Source: Haladaptatus sp. DYF46 (GTDB lineage: Archaea > Halobacteriota > Halobacteria > Halobacteriales > Haladaptataceae). From it: 64,000 nucleotides of DNA. The stretch covers positions 372,001 through 436,000 of the forward strand of contig NZ_JAJFAY010000003.1 of NCBI RefSeq assembly GCF_021083305.1. The letters are read 5' to 3'. Each line of letters begins with the position of its first letter. The first letter of the stretch is position 1. Below, in pieces: positions 8,568 to 18,699 of the stretch. The notes under the pieces were generated by a model that was not told where the DNA came from, ran no database searches, and worked only from the letters and a program-made list of their open reading frames with translations. A program made the translations under genes and the position numbers.

Positions 8568-9623
8568 GTGGCCGACTCCAGCGAGGAAGTGATGTGCAGT
8601 ACGGAGGAGATCGAACAGGCCAGCGGGGAGGTGGCTGAATCCGTGGAGGAAATCTCGTACGGTGCCGAAAACCAGAGCGAGAGTTTCCAAGAAGTTCTCG
8701 GAGAAATGAACGACGTGTCGGCAACCGTCGAGGAAATCGCTTCGGCGGCGGACGAAGTGGCTACGACCGCCTCGACGGCCGTCGAACGATGCGAAACGGG
8801 TCAGGAGTACGCCTCCGAGGCGACCGATGAGATTCAGTCCATCGAATCACAGGCGACCGAAGCCGTCACGAAAGTAACGGCGCTCGACGACGAGATGAAG
8901 GAGATCGGAACGATCGTCGAGATGATCACCACGATCGCCGAGCAAACCAACCTCCTCGCGTTGAACGCGAACATCGAGGCCGCACGCGCCGGTGATGCCG
9001 GTGAAGGGTTCGTCGTCGTCGCAAACGAGATAAAGGAACTCGCGGAGGAGACGGGACGAGCGACGAACGAAATCGAAGCCAGCATCGCCGAGATTCAATC
9101 GACGACGACCGAGACGGTCGAAGGAATGGAACTGATGAGCGACCGGGTCGAAACGGGATCGGAAACCATCGCGAGCACCATCGAAATGTTCGACGAAATC
9201 GCGGACGCCAGTCGACAGGCGGAAGGTGGCATCAAAGAAATCAGCGACGCCACCGACGAGCAGGCCTCCTCCTCGGAGGAAGTCGTTGCGATGGTCGACG
9301 AGGTGTCCCGAGTGAGTCAGCAAACCGCGGCGGAAGCGAGTACCGTCTCGGCAGCGACCGAAGAACAGACCGCTTCGCTCTCGGAAGTGTCCGGAAACGT
9401 CCAACACCTCTCCCGACTCGCCGATTCGCTCCACGAGCACGTTTCGAACTTCGACGTGATGGACGGCACGGAGGTAACTTCGACTGCTACGAGCGGGACG
9501 ACATCGACCAGAGCGGACGGCGGGTCCGCTGTGACGGAAACCGATCCCGATTCGTCGTCCGAAACCCGAGACGACTGAGCGCTACGGGAGCTGAAAGCGT
9601 CAGCAATCGATCCGTTCCCATCA

Positions 9624-10184
9624 CTACCGTTCCCCGACGTGGTCCTGATTCCTCGTCGGCCATAGGTTTCGAACCTCGTCCCAGCCCGGCGCGCCGTCGT
9701 CGAGCCACGCGAGGAACGCCACTCCAGCGAGGGCGAACTGGAGGAGGACGAACGGGGTCGGGTCGAAGTTGGCGAAGTGAGCGAGGAAGCCCGGTTGCGT
9801 GTCGTAGGTCGGTAATGGGGTGAAGGGCCACAGCAGGAAACTCATCCCCCCGAACTCCCCCTGCATAAGCGGCTTCACCGAGTCCATGGCGAGGTGGCTC
9901 AGGTAGCCGATGGCGAACGCACCCAACGGAAGCCGTCTGTCGTATCGCCGCGCACCGACCCAGAGGAGGGTGAGGAGGAGTCCCGCGGTTATCGCCGAAT
10001 GGGTCAGCGAGCGCCCGGTGGGGAGCACGGCGAGCGTCCACGCGAGCGGTTTGTCGATCAGGTCCGGAAATTGGCTGCCGAACGCGACGGCCACGGCACC
10101 GAGGGCCGACGCCTGGCGTTTTTCGTACCGACACCACAGCGAATAACAGAGGTAGCCGACAGCGAGGTGTCCCCAGGGCCACAT
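9624..10184 (-). CDS. Membrane-bound metal-dependent hydrolase family protein (YdjM/DUF457-like)
   Basis: A 186-residue membrane protein. MWPWGHLAVGYLCYSLW at the N terminus and GSQFPDLIDKP near residue 37 are the conserved His and Asp blocks of the family; GRSLTHSAITAGLLL and YLSHLAMDSVKPL supply further His/Asp residues. About four hydrophobic segments are visible. The start at 10184 (MWPWGH) is preferred, since family members start just before the WGH motif; an upstream ATG at 10205 adds seven residues. It is convergent with the transducer gene. The biochemical role of the family is not settled. Confidence 0.7.
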   Translation of the reverse strand: MWPWGHLAVGYLCYSLWCRYEKRQASALGAVAVAFGSQFPDLIDKPLAWTLAVLPTGRSLTHSAITAGLLLTLLWVGARRYDRRLPLGAFAIGYLSHLAMDSVKPLMQGEFGGMSFLLWPFTPLPTYDTQPGFLAHFANFDPTPFVLLQFALAGVAFLAWLDDGAPGWDEVRNLWPTRNQDHVGER

Positions 10185-10290
10185 ACGTATCCGTTTCTCG
10201 AACACGATGGTAGGTATTTCGGCTCCGAAACCCGAACCGGATGCCGAGGACCGATACTTTGGTAAGTCCCGTGCCTGTGGTTAATTGTAG

Positions 10291-10566
10291 ATGTCGACTC
10301 AACGTCGTCAACGATTCATCCACGCACAACTCGCGTGGATGCTCGCCTCCCTCCTCGTACTGGCGGCGCTCGGGTTTCTCACGCTCGAACTGTTCTTCGT
10401 CCTCTCGCTCATCGGCCTCCTCGTCATCGTCGAACTCACCGCTCCGTTCAACGTGACGCCGCGATGGCGACGACGGCTGCGGTGGCTCATCGCGCTCGGA
10501 TTGGTCGTCTTCGGTGTCATCGTCGTTCGAAGAATCCTGTCGATACTTCCCGCGGGGGTGTTCTGA
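10291..10566 (+). CDS. Small two-helix membrane protein
   Basis: A 91-residue protein with hydrophobic helices near residues 12-48 (MLASLLVLAALGFLTLELFF and beyond) and 67-90. An Arg-rich turn (TPRWRRRLRW) lies between them. The stop is 2 bp before the GTG of the DUF4350 gene, so the two are almost certainly co-transcribed. Similar small proteins accompany DUF4350/MoxR genes in haloarchaea. There is no catalytic motif. Confidence 0.65.
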   Translation: MSTQRRQRFIHAQLAWMLASLLVLAALGFLTLELFFVLSLIGLLVIVELTAPFNVTPRWRRRLRWLIALGLVVFGVIVVRRILSILPAGVF

Positions 10567-10568
10567 GC

Positions 10569-11708
10569 GTGAAACGACCGACGGAGTACCCGACGCCGAC
10601 GCTCGTTCTCGGCGCGCTCGCCGTCTTCATCGTACTGTTCCTTCTCGTCGCCGCATCGACGTCGAGCGCTTCGTTCGGCGCGTACAACGGTGCGTGGGAC
10701 GGGACGAGCAAGCTTCGCGACGTCGCGACGGGAGTCGGTGCGGACCCGGAAATCGGACACGACACCGCCGCGTACTCGCGCGTCTCGCCCAACGATACCG
10801 TGGCGTTCGTCCTCTCGCCGGAGGGGAATTACTCGGAGACCGACCGGACTCGCATCCGTCGGTTCGTACAGCGGGGCGGGACGCTTCTCGTCGCGGGCGA
10901 TTACGGCCCCGGACCGAACCGGTTGCTCTCGGCGCTCGGGACCGACGCGCGACTCGACGGCCGCCCGATTCGCGACGACCGGCGAAACTTTCGCTCGCCC
11001 GCCCTGCCCGTGGCCGGAAACGTCTCGAACCACTCGCTCGTGGCGAACGTGTCGGCGCTTACGCTCAACCACGGGACGGCAGTGACCCCGAACAACGCGA
11101 CCGTCCTCGTCCGCACGTCCGGATTCGCCTATTTCGACGCGAACCGCAACGAAAAGCTGGATAAGAGCGAGTCGATTTCGTCGAAACCCGTCGCTACCGT
11201 CGAACGATTCGGTGACGGGCGGGTAATCGTCGTCGGGGACTCCAGCGCGATGATCAACACGATGCTCGACCGTCCGGGTAATCAGGCGTTCGTCCGTGCA
11301 GTCATCGGCGACAACCGGACCGTCCTGCTCGATTACTCGCACACGTCGCGCCTCCCACCGCTCGCGCTCGCGGTGCTCCTGCTTCGGGAGTCCTCGGTGT
11401 TGCAACTCCTCGTCGGCGGTGGTGGCCTCGTGCTCGTGTTTATCTGGGGACAGCAACCCGAATCCGTTCGTCGTCCCCTGTCGTCGGTACGGTCCCGATT
11501 CGCTGGTGGGACGAGGGATTGGCGAGACGATGCGTCGGGCGAACCGGCGGACCGCTCGGAGGACCGAACGACGAGTCGCCCCGACTCGATTCCCGCGGAG
11601 ATGTCCGAAGCGGCGATGGTCGCCTACGTCCGCGACCGGCATCCCGACTGGGAGTCAGAACGCATCCGCCGCGTCGTCGCGGCCCACCGCGACGAACGCT
11701 CCGAGTGA
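10569..11708 (+). CDS. DUF4350 domain-containing membrane protein
   Basis: A 379-residue protein starting at GTG 10569, 2 bp after the previous stop. It has an N-terminal membrane anchor (residues about 9-32), an extracytoplasmic domain with a GATase-like fold signature (VQRGGTLLVAGDYGPGPNRLL near residue 105 and RVIVVGDSSAMIN near 222), and a second TM near 280-300 (LLVGGGGLVLVFIWG). The C-terminal tail is charged and cytoplasmic. DUF4350 proteins sit with MoxR, DUF58 and DUF4129 genes in many prokaryotes, probably as part of a MoxR-assisted envelope system. The MoxR gene follows 46 bp downstream. Confidence 0.78.
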   Translation: MKRPTEYPTPTLVLGALAVFIVLFLLVAASTSSASFGAYNGAWDGTSKLRDVATGVGADPEIGHDTAAYSRVSPNDTVAFVLSPEGNYSETDRTRIRRFVQRGGTLLVAGDYGPGPNRLLSALGTDARLDGRPIRDDRRNFRSPALPVAGNVSNHSLVANVSALTLNHGTAVTPNNATVLVRTSGFAYFDANRNEKLDKSESISSKPVATVERFGDGRVIVVGDSSAMINTMLDRPGNQAFVRAVIGDNRTVLLDYSHTSRLPPLALAVLLLRESSVLQLLVGGGGLVLVFIWGQQPESVRRPLSSVRSRFAGGTRDWRDDASGEPADRSEDRTTSRPDSIPAEMSEAAMVAYVRDRHPDWESERIRRVVAAHRDERSE

Positions 11709-11754
11709 CGACATGTATTCCCTTCAACGAACCCGTTGATTTATCTTCCCTGCT

Positions 11755-12849
<1,095 letters not shown>

Positions 12850-12931
12850 ACGCGTCCGTTTGTTCGTGGCCATGCGTCACGGCGCTCGTCGCGAGCGGGA
12901 CCCGCGGGAGATGGCCACGCGTTCCCGACCG

Positions 12932-13597
12932 TTACGCCGTCTCGGCGCGTATCGTCCCGTCCTCCAGTCGAACCACGTCGTCGAAATGGGGCGTCAACTG
13001 CATGTCGTGGCTGATGACGACGAGCGCGGTATTCGCCGTCTCCTGGAGTCTGAACAGCAAGTCGAGAACTTGATCCGTCGTGTCGGGGTCGAGTTGCCCG
13101 GTCGGTTCGTCCGCCAGCACGATCGCGGGGCGGTTCGCCAGCGCGCGGGCGATGGCGACCCGCTGTTTCTCCCCGCCCGAAAGCGTCGCCGGGTACTGGT
13201 CCGCGCGGTCGGTTATCTCCAACCGCTCGAACAGGGTTTCGAGCCACTCCTCGTCCCGTTCACCGGTGTGTTCCTGCGGGAGCGCGGCGTTCTCCCATGC
13301 GGTCAAATCCCCGATGAGCTGAAAATCCTGAAAGATGAAGCCGAGCGTCTCGCGGCGCAGTTTGGCGCGCTTTCGCTCGGAGAGCGAGGCGGTGTCCTCC
13401 CCCCGAATCGTGACCGTCCCGTCCGTCGGCGTGTCGAGCAGTCCAAGTACGTTGAACAGCGTCGTCTTTCCCGCGCCGCTCGGCCCCTGCACGAGGAGTT
13501 GTGCGTCCGTCGGTATCGAGAGCGACACGTCCTCGATTACCTCGTTGCCTCCTCGAACGACGCGGACGGCGTTCGCTTCCAGTACGGTTTCGGTCAT
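12932..13597 (-). CDS. ABC transporter ATP-binding protein (MacB/LolD type)
   Basis: A 221-residue nucleotide-binding subunit. Walker A is GPSGAGKTT near residue 39, the signature is LSGGEKQRVAIARAL near 139, Walker B is IVLADEPTG near 159, and the switch His is in LVVISHD. The size and motifs match the MacB/LolD/FtsE group, which works with FtsX-domain permeases. Such a permease is encoded just upstream on the same strand, 30 bp away. Together they should form a mechanotransmission-type ABC complex at the membrane rather than a classical importer. Confidence 0.88.
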   Translation of the reverse strand: MTETVLEANAVRVVRGGNEVIEDVSLSIPTDAQLLVQGPSGAGKTTLFNVLGLLDTPTDGTVTIRGEDTASLSERKRAKLRRETLGFIFQDFQLIGDLTAWENAALPQEHTGERDEEWLETLFERLEITDRADQYPATLSGGEKQRVAIARALANRPAIVLADEPTGQLDPDTTDQVLDLLFRLQETANTALVVISHDMQLTPHFDDVVRLEDGTIRAETA

Positions 13598-13627
13598 ATG
13601 CTCGCCCGCACATACAATCGTCCTCGC

Positions 13628-16600
13628 CTAGTCTTTTGCGGTTCCACGAGGAGCGTGTCCCGCCGGTCGTTCCGGATACGGCCCGTCGCGTTCCTCGCGT
13701 GGTTTCGGTCGGTTCGTCGTGCCCCGTTGGACCGCCGTCGGTTCGGCGACGAGGTACGGAAGCGCCGCGATGAGGACGCTCAGACCCATCAGGACGAGCG
13801 CGCTCCCCACCGCGAGGAGCAGTATCGGGAGCGGAAGCCGCGTCGAAAGCCGGATTCCGAAGACGGTGAACAGCCCGGTGACGGCGAGAAGGCGTATCGC
13901 CGCCAGCGCCGCGGCGAGCGCGAGGACGATGGCCGGAATCGAGAGTCGGCAGGCGTCGGCGAGGAGCAGCCGAACCAGTTGCGCTCGCGTCGCACCGGTG
14001 GCCCGATACACGCCGACCGCGCGGCGTCGCGCGTGGACCGCTTGGGCGAACGTCGCCGTCGTTCCGCCGACCGCCGTCAGTCCGGCGAGAACCACCATCA
14101 CCAACAGGAGGAGGTTGAAGTTGCCGAACACGCCGCGGATCGCTTGCCCGAGTCCGCTTCCGCTGGCGTAGTCGGTGTTCTGGGCGAGCGTGGAGAACGT
14201 CCGGTCGTCGCCGTGGACGGTGAACGAGTCCGTCGCGATCGTTCGCCCGCCGGACACCAACCGAACGGAGTACGTCCCCGTCGCCAGCCGATCCGACGAT
14301 TTACCGGAGTCGGACTCCTCCGCCCCGCCGACTTCGGTCGTCGTGACGGCCGTTTCGTACGGGCCGAGGGAGACGGTTTTCTCCACCGTCCCCGTCGGCG
14401 TGACGAGCGAGACGGTTCGGGTAATCGGGACGTGCCACGGGTTGAACACGACGAGCTTCGTGGTCGGACGGGAGCCGATACTCACGCTGTCCGGCGAGAC
14501 GCGGACGCTTCCGATGAGCGCTCGCGACGCACCCGACGCCACGTGTACCGTCGAAGTGTTCGTCCGGTTCCCCTTCCGGACGGTCAGGTCGTAGGTACCC
14601 TCCTCGTCCGGCATGGGAACGACGGCGACGCCATCCTCGTTCGTGCGAGCGGTTCGGCTCCCCACGCGCACCGTCGCTCCCGAGACGTTCGCTCCGTCTT
14701 CCGTGCGGACGGGCACCGCCATCGTCGCGCCCGGCGGTGCCTGTGAGGGCAGTTTCGGCACGGCGAGCGGCGCGTGGCGATACACCTCCACCGATTGCGT
14801 GTACGATTCGACGCGAAGCGTCTTGTTTCCGAGCGACGACGCCGACACGTTCATCGTTACCGTTCGACGTTCGCCGCCCGAGAGCGTGACCGTGCGCGAT
14901 GTCGAATCGGACCCGAGGCTCGCCGTCAACTGTCGCTTTCGTTCCGACGAACGGACGTTTCGCACCGACACCCGTACCGTCATCCGCGTTCCGTTGACGA
15001 CGGCGTCCGGTGCTGAAACGCTGCTGACGACCACGTCCTGCGAGTTCGACTCCGACTGCGAGAGGCGCGCTCCGCCCCCGGACGTTCGGATGAAGTGGAC
15101 GGTTCCGGGGTTCGTCGAGAGGTCGTGTGCGGTCGGGAGCGGAACGACCAGTTGGTCGTCCCCGATTCCCTCGGCCGCGTACACGCCGGAAATCGTGACG
15201 CGGGTGAACGCGGGCGAAGAGGCCCCGCCGAGCGTGAGATTGTCGCCGACGCCGACGTTCAGCGTCCGCGCGAGGTCACGGCCGATGACGGCTTCGTACT
15301 TGTTTCGCGGCGCTCGCCCACGGACGAGCGACGCGTCCGACACCGCGGCGAACGAACTCCAGTTCGCCCCTCTGGCGAGGTACGGCTGTCCGTCCCGGAG
15401 TTGGACGGCGATGATTTCCGGGCTGGCTTTCACGCCCTGCTGACGGAGCAGGTCGGCGTATCCGGCGTCGACCCTGCTCGCCATGGGATAGGGCGCTCCG
15501 GGTTCGGTTATCGTTCCGCCCGATGTCGTCGCCAGCGGGGCGAGGACGCCGACCAGCGACCCGACGAGCAGGACGATGAGGACGAAGATGGTTAATATCG
15601 TCGCCGCCGGAACGACGGTTCGCCAGCGGAGGACGGTCGGTTCCACGACCGACGGTATCCTTCCCGAAACCGTCGACCGGCGCGTCCCCGTCGATTTTCC
15701 GTTCCGTCGGTACGACCGCCCGAGGCGGGACGGCGGCGTGGTCGTCGCGGGTCGAACGGCCAGCACGCCCGCGCCGACGCCGGCGAACAACAGGCAGGCG
15801 AATCCGGGGAGGAGAACCCGGAGGACGGCCGGTGTGACCGAGGGAGACAGGGAGATTCGAAGTCCGGCGGCGACCGCGCCGTTGACGACGGCCCTCGTGA
15901 GAATGATGCCCACCGCGTACCCGAGCGCGATGCCGACGCCCGTGAGCAGTCCGGCACGCGCGCCGAAGAGGGCCAGAAGACTCCGCGGCGTTCCGCCGGT
16001 GGCGCGAATGACCTTGATGGCGTCCAACCGGTCGCGGACGCTCATCCGGGTGACGTTATACACGACGACGAGGACGAGGACGCCCCCGCCGACGGTTGCC
16101 AGTCCCAACAGGTTCACCACGTCTCCCATTCCCGCGATGAAGTAGCTGTACAGGCCGGGCGTGACGACGCCCCGAACCGCGGTTTGCACGCCGTTTCCGC
16201 CACCCTTCGGCGTCGTATCGACGACGTACGCGCCGGTCGTCCCCAGCGACCGAACCGTCGCGGGGTCGCCGACGTACCACGATTGCGGGAAGACGGACTT
16301 CTCGGCCGACGCCGGGGAAACCGCTACCGTCTTCGTTCGTTCGGTTCCCGCGAACCGCTGGCGCGTACGCTCGTCGACCGGACCGGCGAGCGTTCCGTCG
16401 GGGGGTGGTTGGGGGAACCGCGCCTCCCGCCACGCGACGGAGATGTCTTCGAGAACCCTGGGGGCACCCTTCGGAACGCCGATGACGTACCGAGTCGCCC
16501 CGTTCTGCCTGACGGCGGCGGTGGGAAGTACGATGTCGCCGTTCGCCGCCGCCGCGTTCGCCCCGTCGAGCGAGTCGTAGTGCGTGACGGTCATCGAGTC

Positions 16601-16753
16601 GTTGAATCCGGAGGAAATCGCCGACGTCTGCGTGTTTACCGCGACCAGCAGTATCGTCGTCCCCACGAGAAACGCCGTCGCTACCGCGATGATGACGATG
16701 GTCAGTCGATCACGTCGTGACCACTGCGTACACAACCCCCGTTGATACCCCAT
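13628..16753 (-). CDS. Large FtsX-domain ABC transporter permease with Ig-like extracellular region
   Basis: A 1,041-residue membrane protein. TM1 is near residues 17-37. A first FtsX core of three helices lies near 205-330, a fourth helix near 378-405 starts the second half, and a second FtsX core lies near 890-1010. The loop between about 640 and 860 reads as beta-rich CARDB/Ig-like repeats (for example NKTLRVESY, KTVSLGPYETAV). MacB-like permeases are usually 400-800 residues, so this is long. With the ATPase downstream it probably moves or releases surface lipoproteins or peptides. The substrate is unknown. Confidence 0.8.
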   Translation of the reverse strand: MGYQRGLCTQWSRRDRLTIVIIAVATAFLVGTTILLVAVNTQTSAISSGFNDSMTVTHYDSLDGANAAAANGDIVLPTAAVRQNGATRYVIGVPKGAPRVLEDISVAWREARFPQPPPDGTLAGPVDERTRQRFAGTERTKTVAVSPASAEKSVFPQSWYVGDPATVRSLGTTGAYVVDTTPKGGGNGVQTAVRGVVTPGLYSYFIAGMGDVVNLLGLATVGGGVLVLVVVYNVTRMSVRDRLDAIKVIRATGGTPRSLLALFGARAGLLTGVGIALGYAVGIILTRAVVNGAVAAGLRISLSPSVTPAVLRVLLPGFACLLFAGVGAGVLAVRPATTTPPSRLGRSYRRNGKSTGTRRSTVSGRIPSVVEPTVLRWRTVVPAATILTIFVLIVLLVGSLVGVLAPLATTSGGTITEPGAPYPMASRVDAGYADLLRQQGVKASPEIIAVQLRDGQPYLARGANWSSFAAVSDASLVRGRAPRNKYEAVIGRDLARTLNVGVGDNLTLGGASSPAFTRVTISGVYAAEGIGDDQLVVPLPTAHDLSTNPGTVHFIRTSGGGARLSQSESNSQDVVVSSVSAPDAVVNGTRMTVRVSVRNVRSSERKRQLTASLGSDSTSRTVTLSGGERRTVTMNVSASSLGNKTLRVESYTQSVEVYRHAPLAVPKLPSQAPPGATMAVPVRTEDGANVSGATVRVGSRTARTNEDGVAVVPMPDEEGTYDLTVRKGNRTNTSTVHVASGASRALIGSVRVSPDSVSIGSRPTTKLVVFNPWHVPITRTVSLVTPTGTVEKTVSLGPYETAVTTTEVGGAEESDSGKSSDRLATGTYSVRLVSGGRTIATDSFTVHGDDRTFSTLAQNTDYASGSGLGQAIRGVFGNFNLLLLVMVVLAGLTAVGGTTATFAQAVHARRRAVGVYRATGATRAQLVRLLLADACRLSIPAIVLALAAALAAIRLLAVTGLFTVFGIRLSTRLPLPILLLAVGSALVLMGLSVLIAALPYLVAEPTAVQRGTTNRPKPREERDGPYPERPAGHAPRGTAKD

Positions 16754-16887
16754 TCGAGCCCCGTGTTCGGGGTATCATAACCAACATCAAGAGTATGAGC
16801 CGCTTGAAGAACCGTACCCGCTCCTTTCCCACTTGGGATCACTTGAACCAACACGGATTCCCGGGCCACATCTGCGGCCCATACTCA

Positions 16888-17040
16888 CTACGGCCTGAAC
16901 ACCGCCCGAACGCACCCGTCTTCCTCGTGTTTGAACATCTCGTATCCCCGCGGCGACTCCTCCAACGAGAATCGGTGCGTTGCGAGGTACGATGGGTCCA
17001 TCTCGCCTCTCTCGTGGTTCAGAACCGGGGAACGTACTTC
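16888..17040 (-). pseudogene. C-terminal remnant of a zinc-dependent alcohol dehydrogenase
   Basis: Read on the minus strand, bases 17040 down to 16888 encode GEMDPSYLATHRFSLEESPR followed by GYEMFKHEEDGCVRAVFRP and a TAG stop. This is the conserved tail of glutathione-independent formaldehyde/alcohol dehydrogenases. Just upstream an EQKYVPRF-like piece is in another frame, and no further gene body exists before the DJ-1 gene at 17130. About 50 codons survive. The rest of the 16754-17129 gap holds nothing I recognise. Confidence 0.7.
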
Positions 17041-17129
17041 TGCTCGTCCCTTCGGCACGTTCTCACGTGTCTCCGTGTTCTGCCACTGGCTTTAGGGAAA
17101 TCGGCGGGGTATCGCCGACGGGGATTACG

Positions 17130-17690
17130 ATGGCAGACACACTCACCGATACGAACGTCGCGATTTTCATCGCCTCGCGAGGTACCGAAGAAGTCGAATT
17201 CACCGAACCCAAGGAGGCCGTCGAGGACGCCGGCGCGAACGTCGACGTCGTCGGTGCAGAGACCGGCGAGGTCGAGACGGTCAACCACGACCTCGAAGAA
17301 GGCGGCACCTACGACGTCGAACGGACGTTCTCGGATGCGTCCGCGGACGAGTACGACGCCCTGTTAATTCCGGGCGGCACCGTAGGGGCGGACACCCTAC
17401 GCGCTGACCAAGACGCGGTAGGGTTCGTCCGGGACGTCTTCGACGCGGGCAAACCAATCGGCGTCATCTGCCACGGCCCGTGGACGCTGGTCGAGGCGGA
17501 CGTCGTCGAGGGTCGGACGCTGACCTCCTTTCCCAGCCTGCAGACCGACATCCGCAACGCGGGCGGGGAGTGGGTTGACGAGGAAGTCGTCGTGGACGAG
17601 GGACTCGTCACCAGTCGCAAACCCGACGACCTGTCAGCGTTCTGTGACAAGGTCGTCGAGGAGTTCGAGGAAGGGAAACACGAGCGCTAA
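17130..17690 (+). CDS. DJ-1/PfpI family protein (type 1 glutamine amidotransferase-like)
   Basis: A 186-residue protein. LLIPGGTVGADTLR near residue 75 and the nucleophile elbow GVICHGPWTLVEA near 111, with Cys followed by His, mark the PfpI/YhbO branch. These proteins are linked to stress protection, with debated protease, chaperone and deglycase activities. The open frame extends upstream into the alcohol dehydrogenase remnant, but ATG 17130 gives the family N terminus (MADTLTDTNVAIFI). It is convergent with the uracil-DNA glycosylase gene, 16 bp apart. Confidence 0.88.
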   Translation: MADTLTDTNVAIFIASRGTEEVEFTEPKEAVEDAGANVDVVGAETGEVETVNHDLEEGGTYDVERTFSDASADEYDALLIPGGTVGADTLRADQDAVGFVRDVFDAGKPIGVICHGPWTLVEADVVEGRTLTSFPSLQTDIRNAGGEWVDEEVVVDEGLVTSRKPDDLSAFCDKVVEEFEEGKHER

Positions 17691-17706
17691 CTGACCCTCG
17701 CCGCGA

Positions 17707-18249
17707 TCACGTCCGTTCGAACGCCGCCTCCAAATCCCGTTGGAGTTCCCCTTTTTTGCTTTCGTCGTAAAACGTCGCCGCCGGGTGGTACGTCGGAACG
17801 ACATCTCGGCCGTCCATCCCGAACGTTTTCCCGTGGACGTCCGAGACGTTCTCGTCCGTATCGAGTATCTCGCGCGTCGCAAAACTCCCCAGCGGCACGA
17901 TGACCGACGGGTTCACCCGCTCGATTTCCTCCCGCAGGACGGGCCACCACGCGTCTATCTCGTCCCGGTGTGGGTTCCGGTTCTCCGGCGGTCGAACCTT
18001 CACGAGGTTGGTGATGTACAACTCGTCCCTCCCGACCTCGATGGCATCCAGCGCGCTGTCCAACCGACCGCCCGCGCTGCCGACGAACGGTTCTTCCTCC
18101 TCGACTTCCCGTTCGCCCGGGGCCTCGCCGACCACCATCACGTCGGCGTCGAACGGACCGACCGACGGGACGAAGCGCGACCGTTCGTAGTGTTCGTCCG
18201 GAACCGCCGCGAGCACGTCGTCGAACTCGGATTCGAACGTCGAACGCAT
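17707..18249 (-). CDS. Uracil-DNA glycosylase superfamily protein, cysteine-free
   Basis: A 180-residue protein. VVGEAPGEREVEEEEPFVGSAG near residue 40 is the family 4 UDG motif 1 region, TNLVKVRPPENRNP near 80 the middle block, and VVPTYHPAA near 155 the C-terminal His motif. The enzyme should excise uracil from deaminated DNA. Family 4 and 5 enzymes usually carry four Cys ligands for an iron-sulfur cluster; this protein has no Cys at all, and its middle block reads VKVRPP where a KCRPP-like form is usual. The start at 18249 (MRSTF) fits better than the upstream codon at 18273. It may be a distinct haloarchaeal branch. Confidence 0.75.
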   Translation of the reverse strand: MRSTFESEFDDVLAAVPDEHYERSRFVPSVGPFDADVMVVGEAPGEREVEEEEPFVGSAGGRLDSALDAIEVGRDELYITNLVKVRPPENRNPHRDEIDAWWPVLREEIERVNPSVIVPLGSFATREILDTDENVSDVHGKTFGMDGRDVVPTYHPAATFYDESKKGELQRDLEAAFERT

Positions 18250-18578
18250 GGATACCCGTTCGGCGGCGAGCACCGAAAACCGACCGGCTGATGGCCGATG
18301 GCACGCTTCGAATAGAGCGCAATTACCGTTCGACCGCTCCTTTGCCCCGATTTTACCTGAATTGTAGGCGCTAAGCCCCCTTCCTCAGGGAGCGCCGAAT
18401 GGCGCGAGCAGAGAGGGGATACGGCGTCCCCATAAATCTTCGATTTCTGGTGTGCGAACGAGACGCGAAGCGTCTCGTCAATGCCGTCATCATCTGTTCG
18501 TACACACTGTTCTATCGCAGGCCCACAGGCCTACGTTCCACAAAGGTCATGCGCATAGAGTAGCATAATACGCATATA

Positions 18579-18698
18579 GTGAGACGGAAGAACCTCACCA
18601 TCCGCGACGACCAAGCCAAGTGGGTAGAGGAAAACCACCTCAACCTCTCGTCGTTTCTCCGTGAGAAACTCGACGAACTTATCGAGAAACGCGAGTAG
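18579..18698 (+). CDS. Small ribbon-helix-helix-like protein coupled to tnpB
   Basis: A 39-codon ORF from GTG 18579 to TAG 18696-18698, ending one base before the tnpB ATG. It encodes a beta-strand-like start (RRKNLTIRDDQ) followed by two helices (AKWVEENHLN and LSSFLREKLDELIEKRE), the layout of a ribbon-helix-helix DNA-binding unit. It lies inside the element. The one-base gap implies translational coupling. Autoregulation of tnpB, or assistance to TnpB, is inference. It is easily missed because it is short and begins with GTG. Confidence 0.6.
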   Translation: MRRKNLTIRDDQAKWVEENHLNLSSFLREKLDELIEKRE

Positions 18699-18699
18699 C

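Larger units (their letters stand above)
7216..9578 (+). pseudogene. Methyl-accepting chemotaxis transducer, frameshifted in its first HAMP region
   Basis: Two overlapping frames together encode one transducer. Frame 1 gives TM1 (about residues 15-37), an extracellular helical sensor domain, TM2 (about 194-216) and the start of HAMP (RRIMSPVDQL to SEGDLDT). It then runs out of phase to a stop at 8031. The correct continuation ([17 protein letters not shown]) is in another frame from about 7917. Removing one AC from the (AC)4 run at 7907-7914 restores a 786-residue protein. The rest holds four 45-residue HAMP-like repeats and a normal signalling tip ([18 protein letters not shown]). Chemo- or phototaxis signalling to CheA is the family role. 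It could be a real mutation, a phase-variable site, or a sequencing error. Confidence 0.8.

Noticed and set aside
7953..9578. Separate soluble transducer starting at ATG 7953
   Set aside because: Residues before the ATG in that frame continue the HAMP domain begun in the other frame, so it is the 3' part of one frameshifted gene and not an independent gene.
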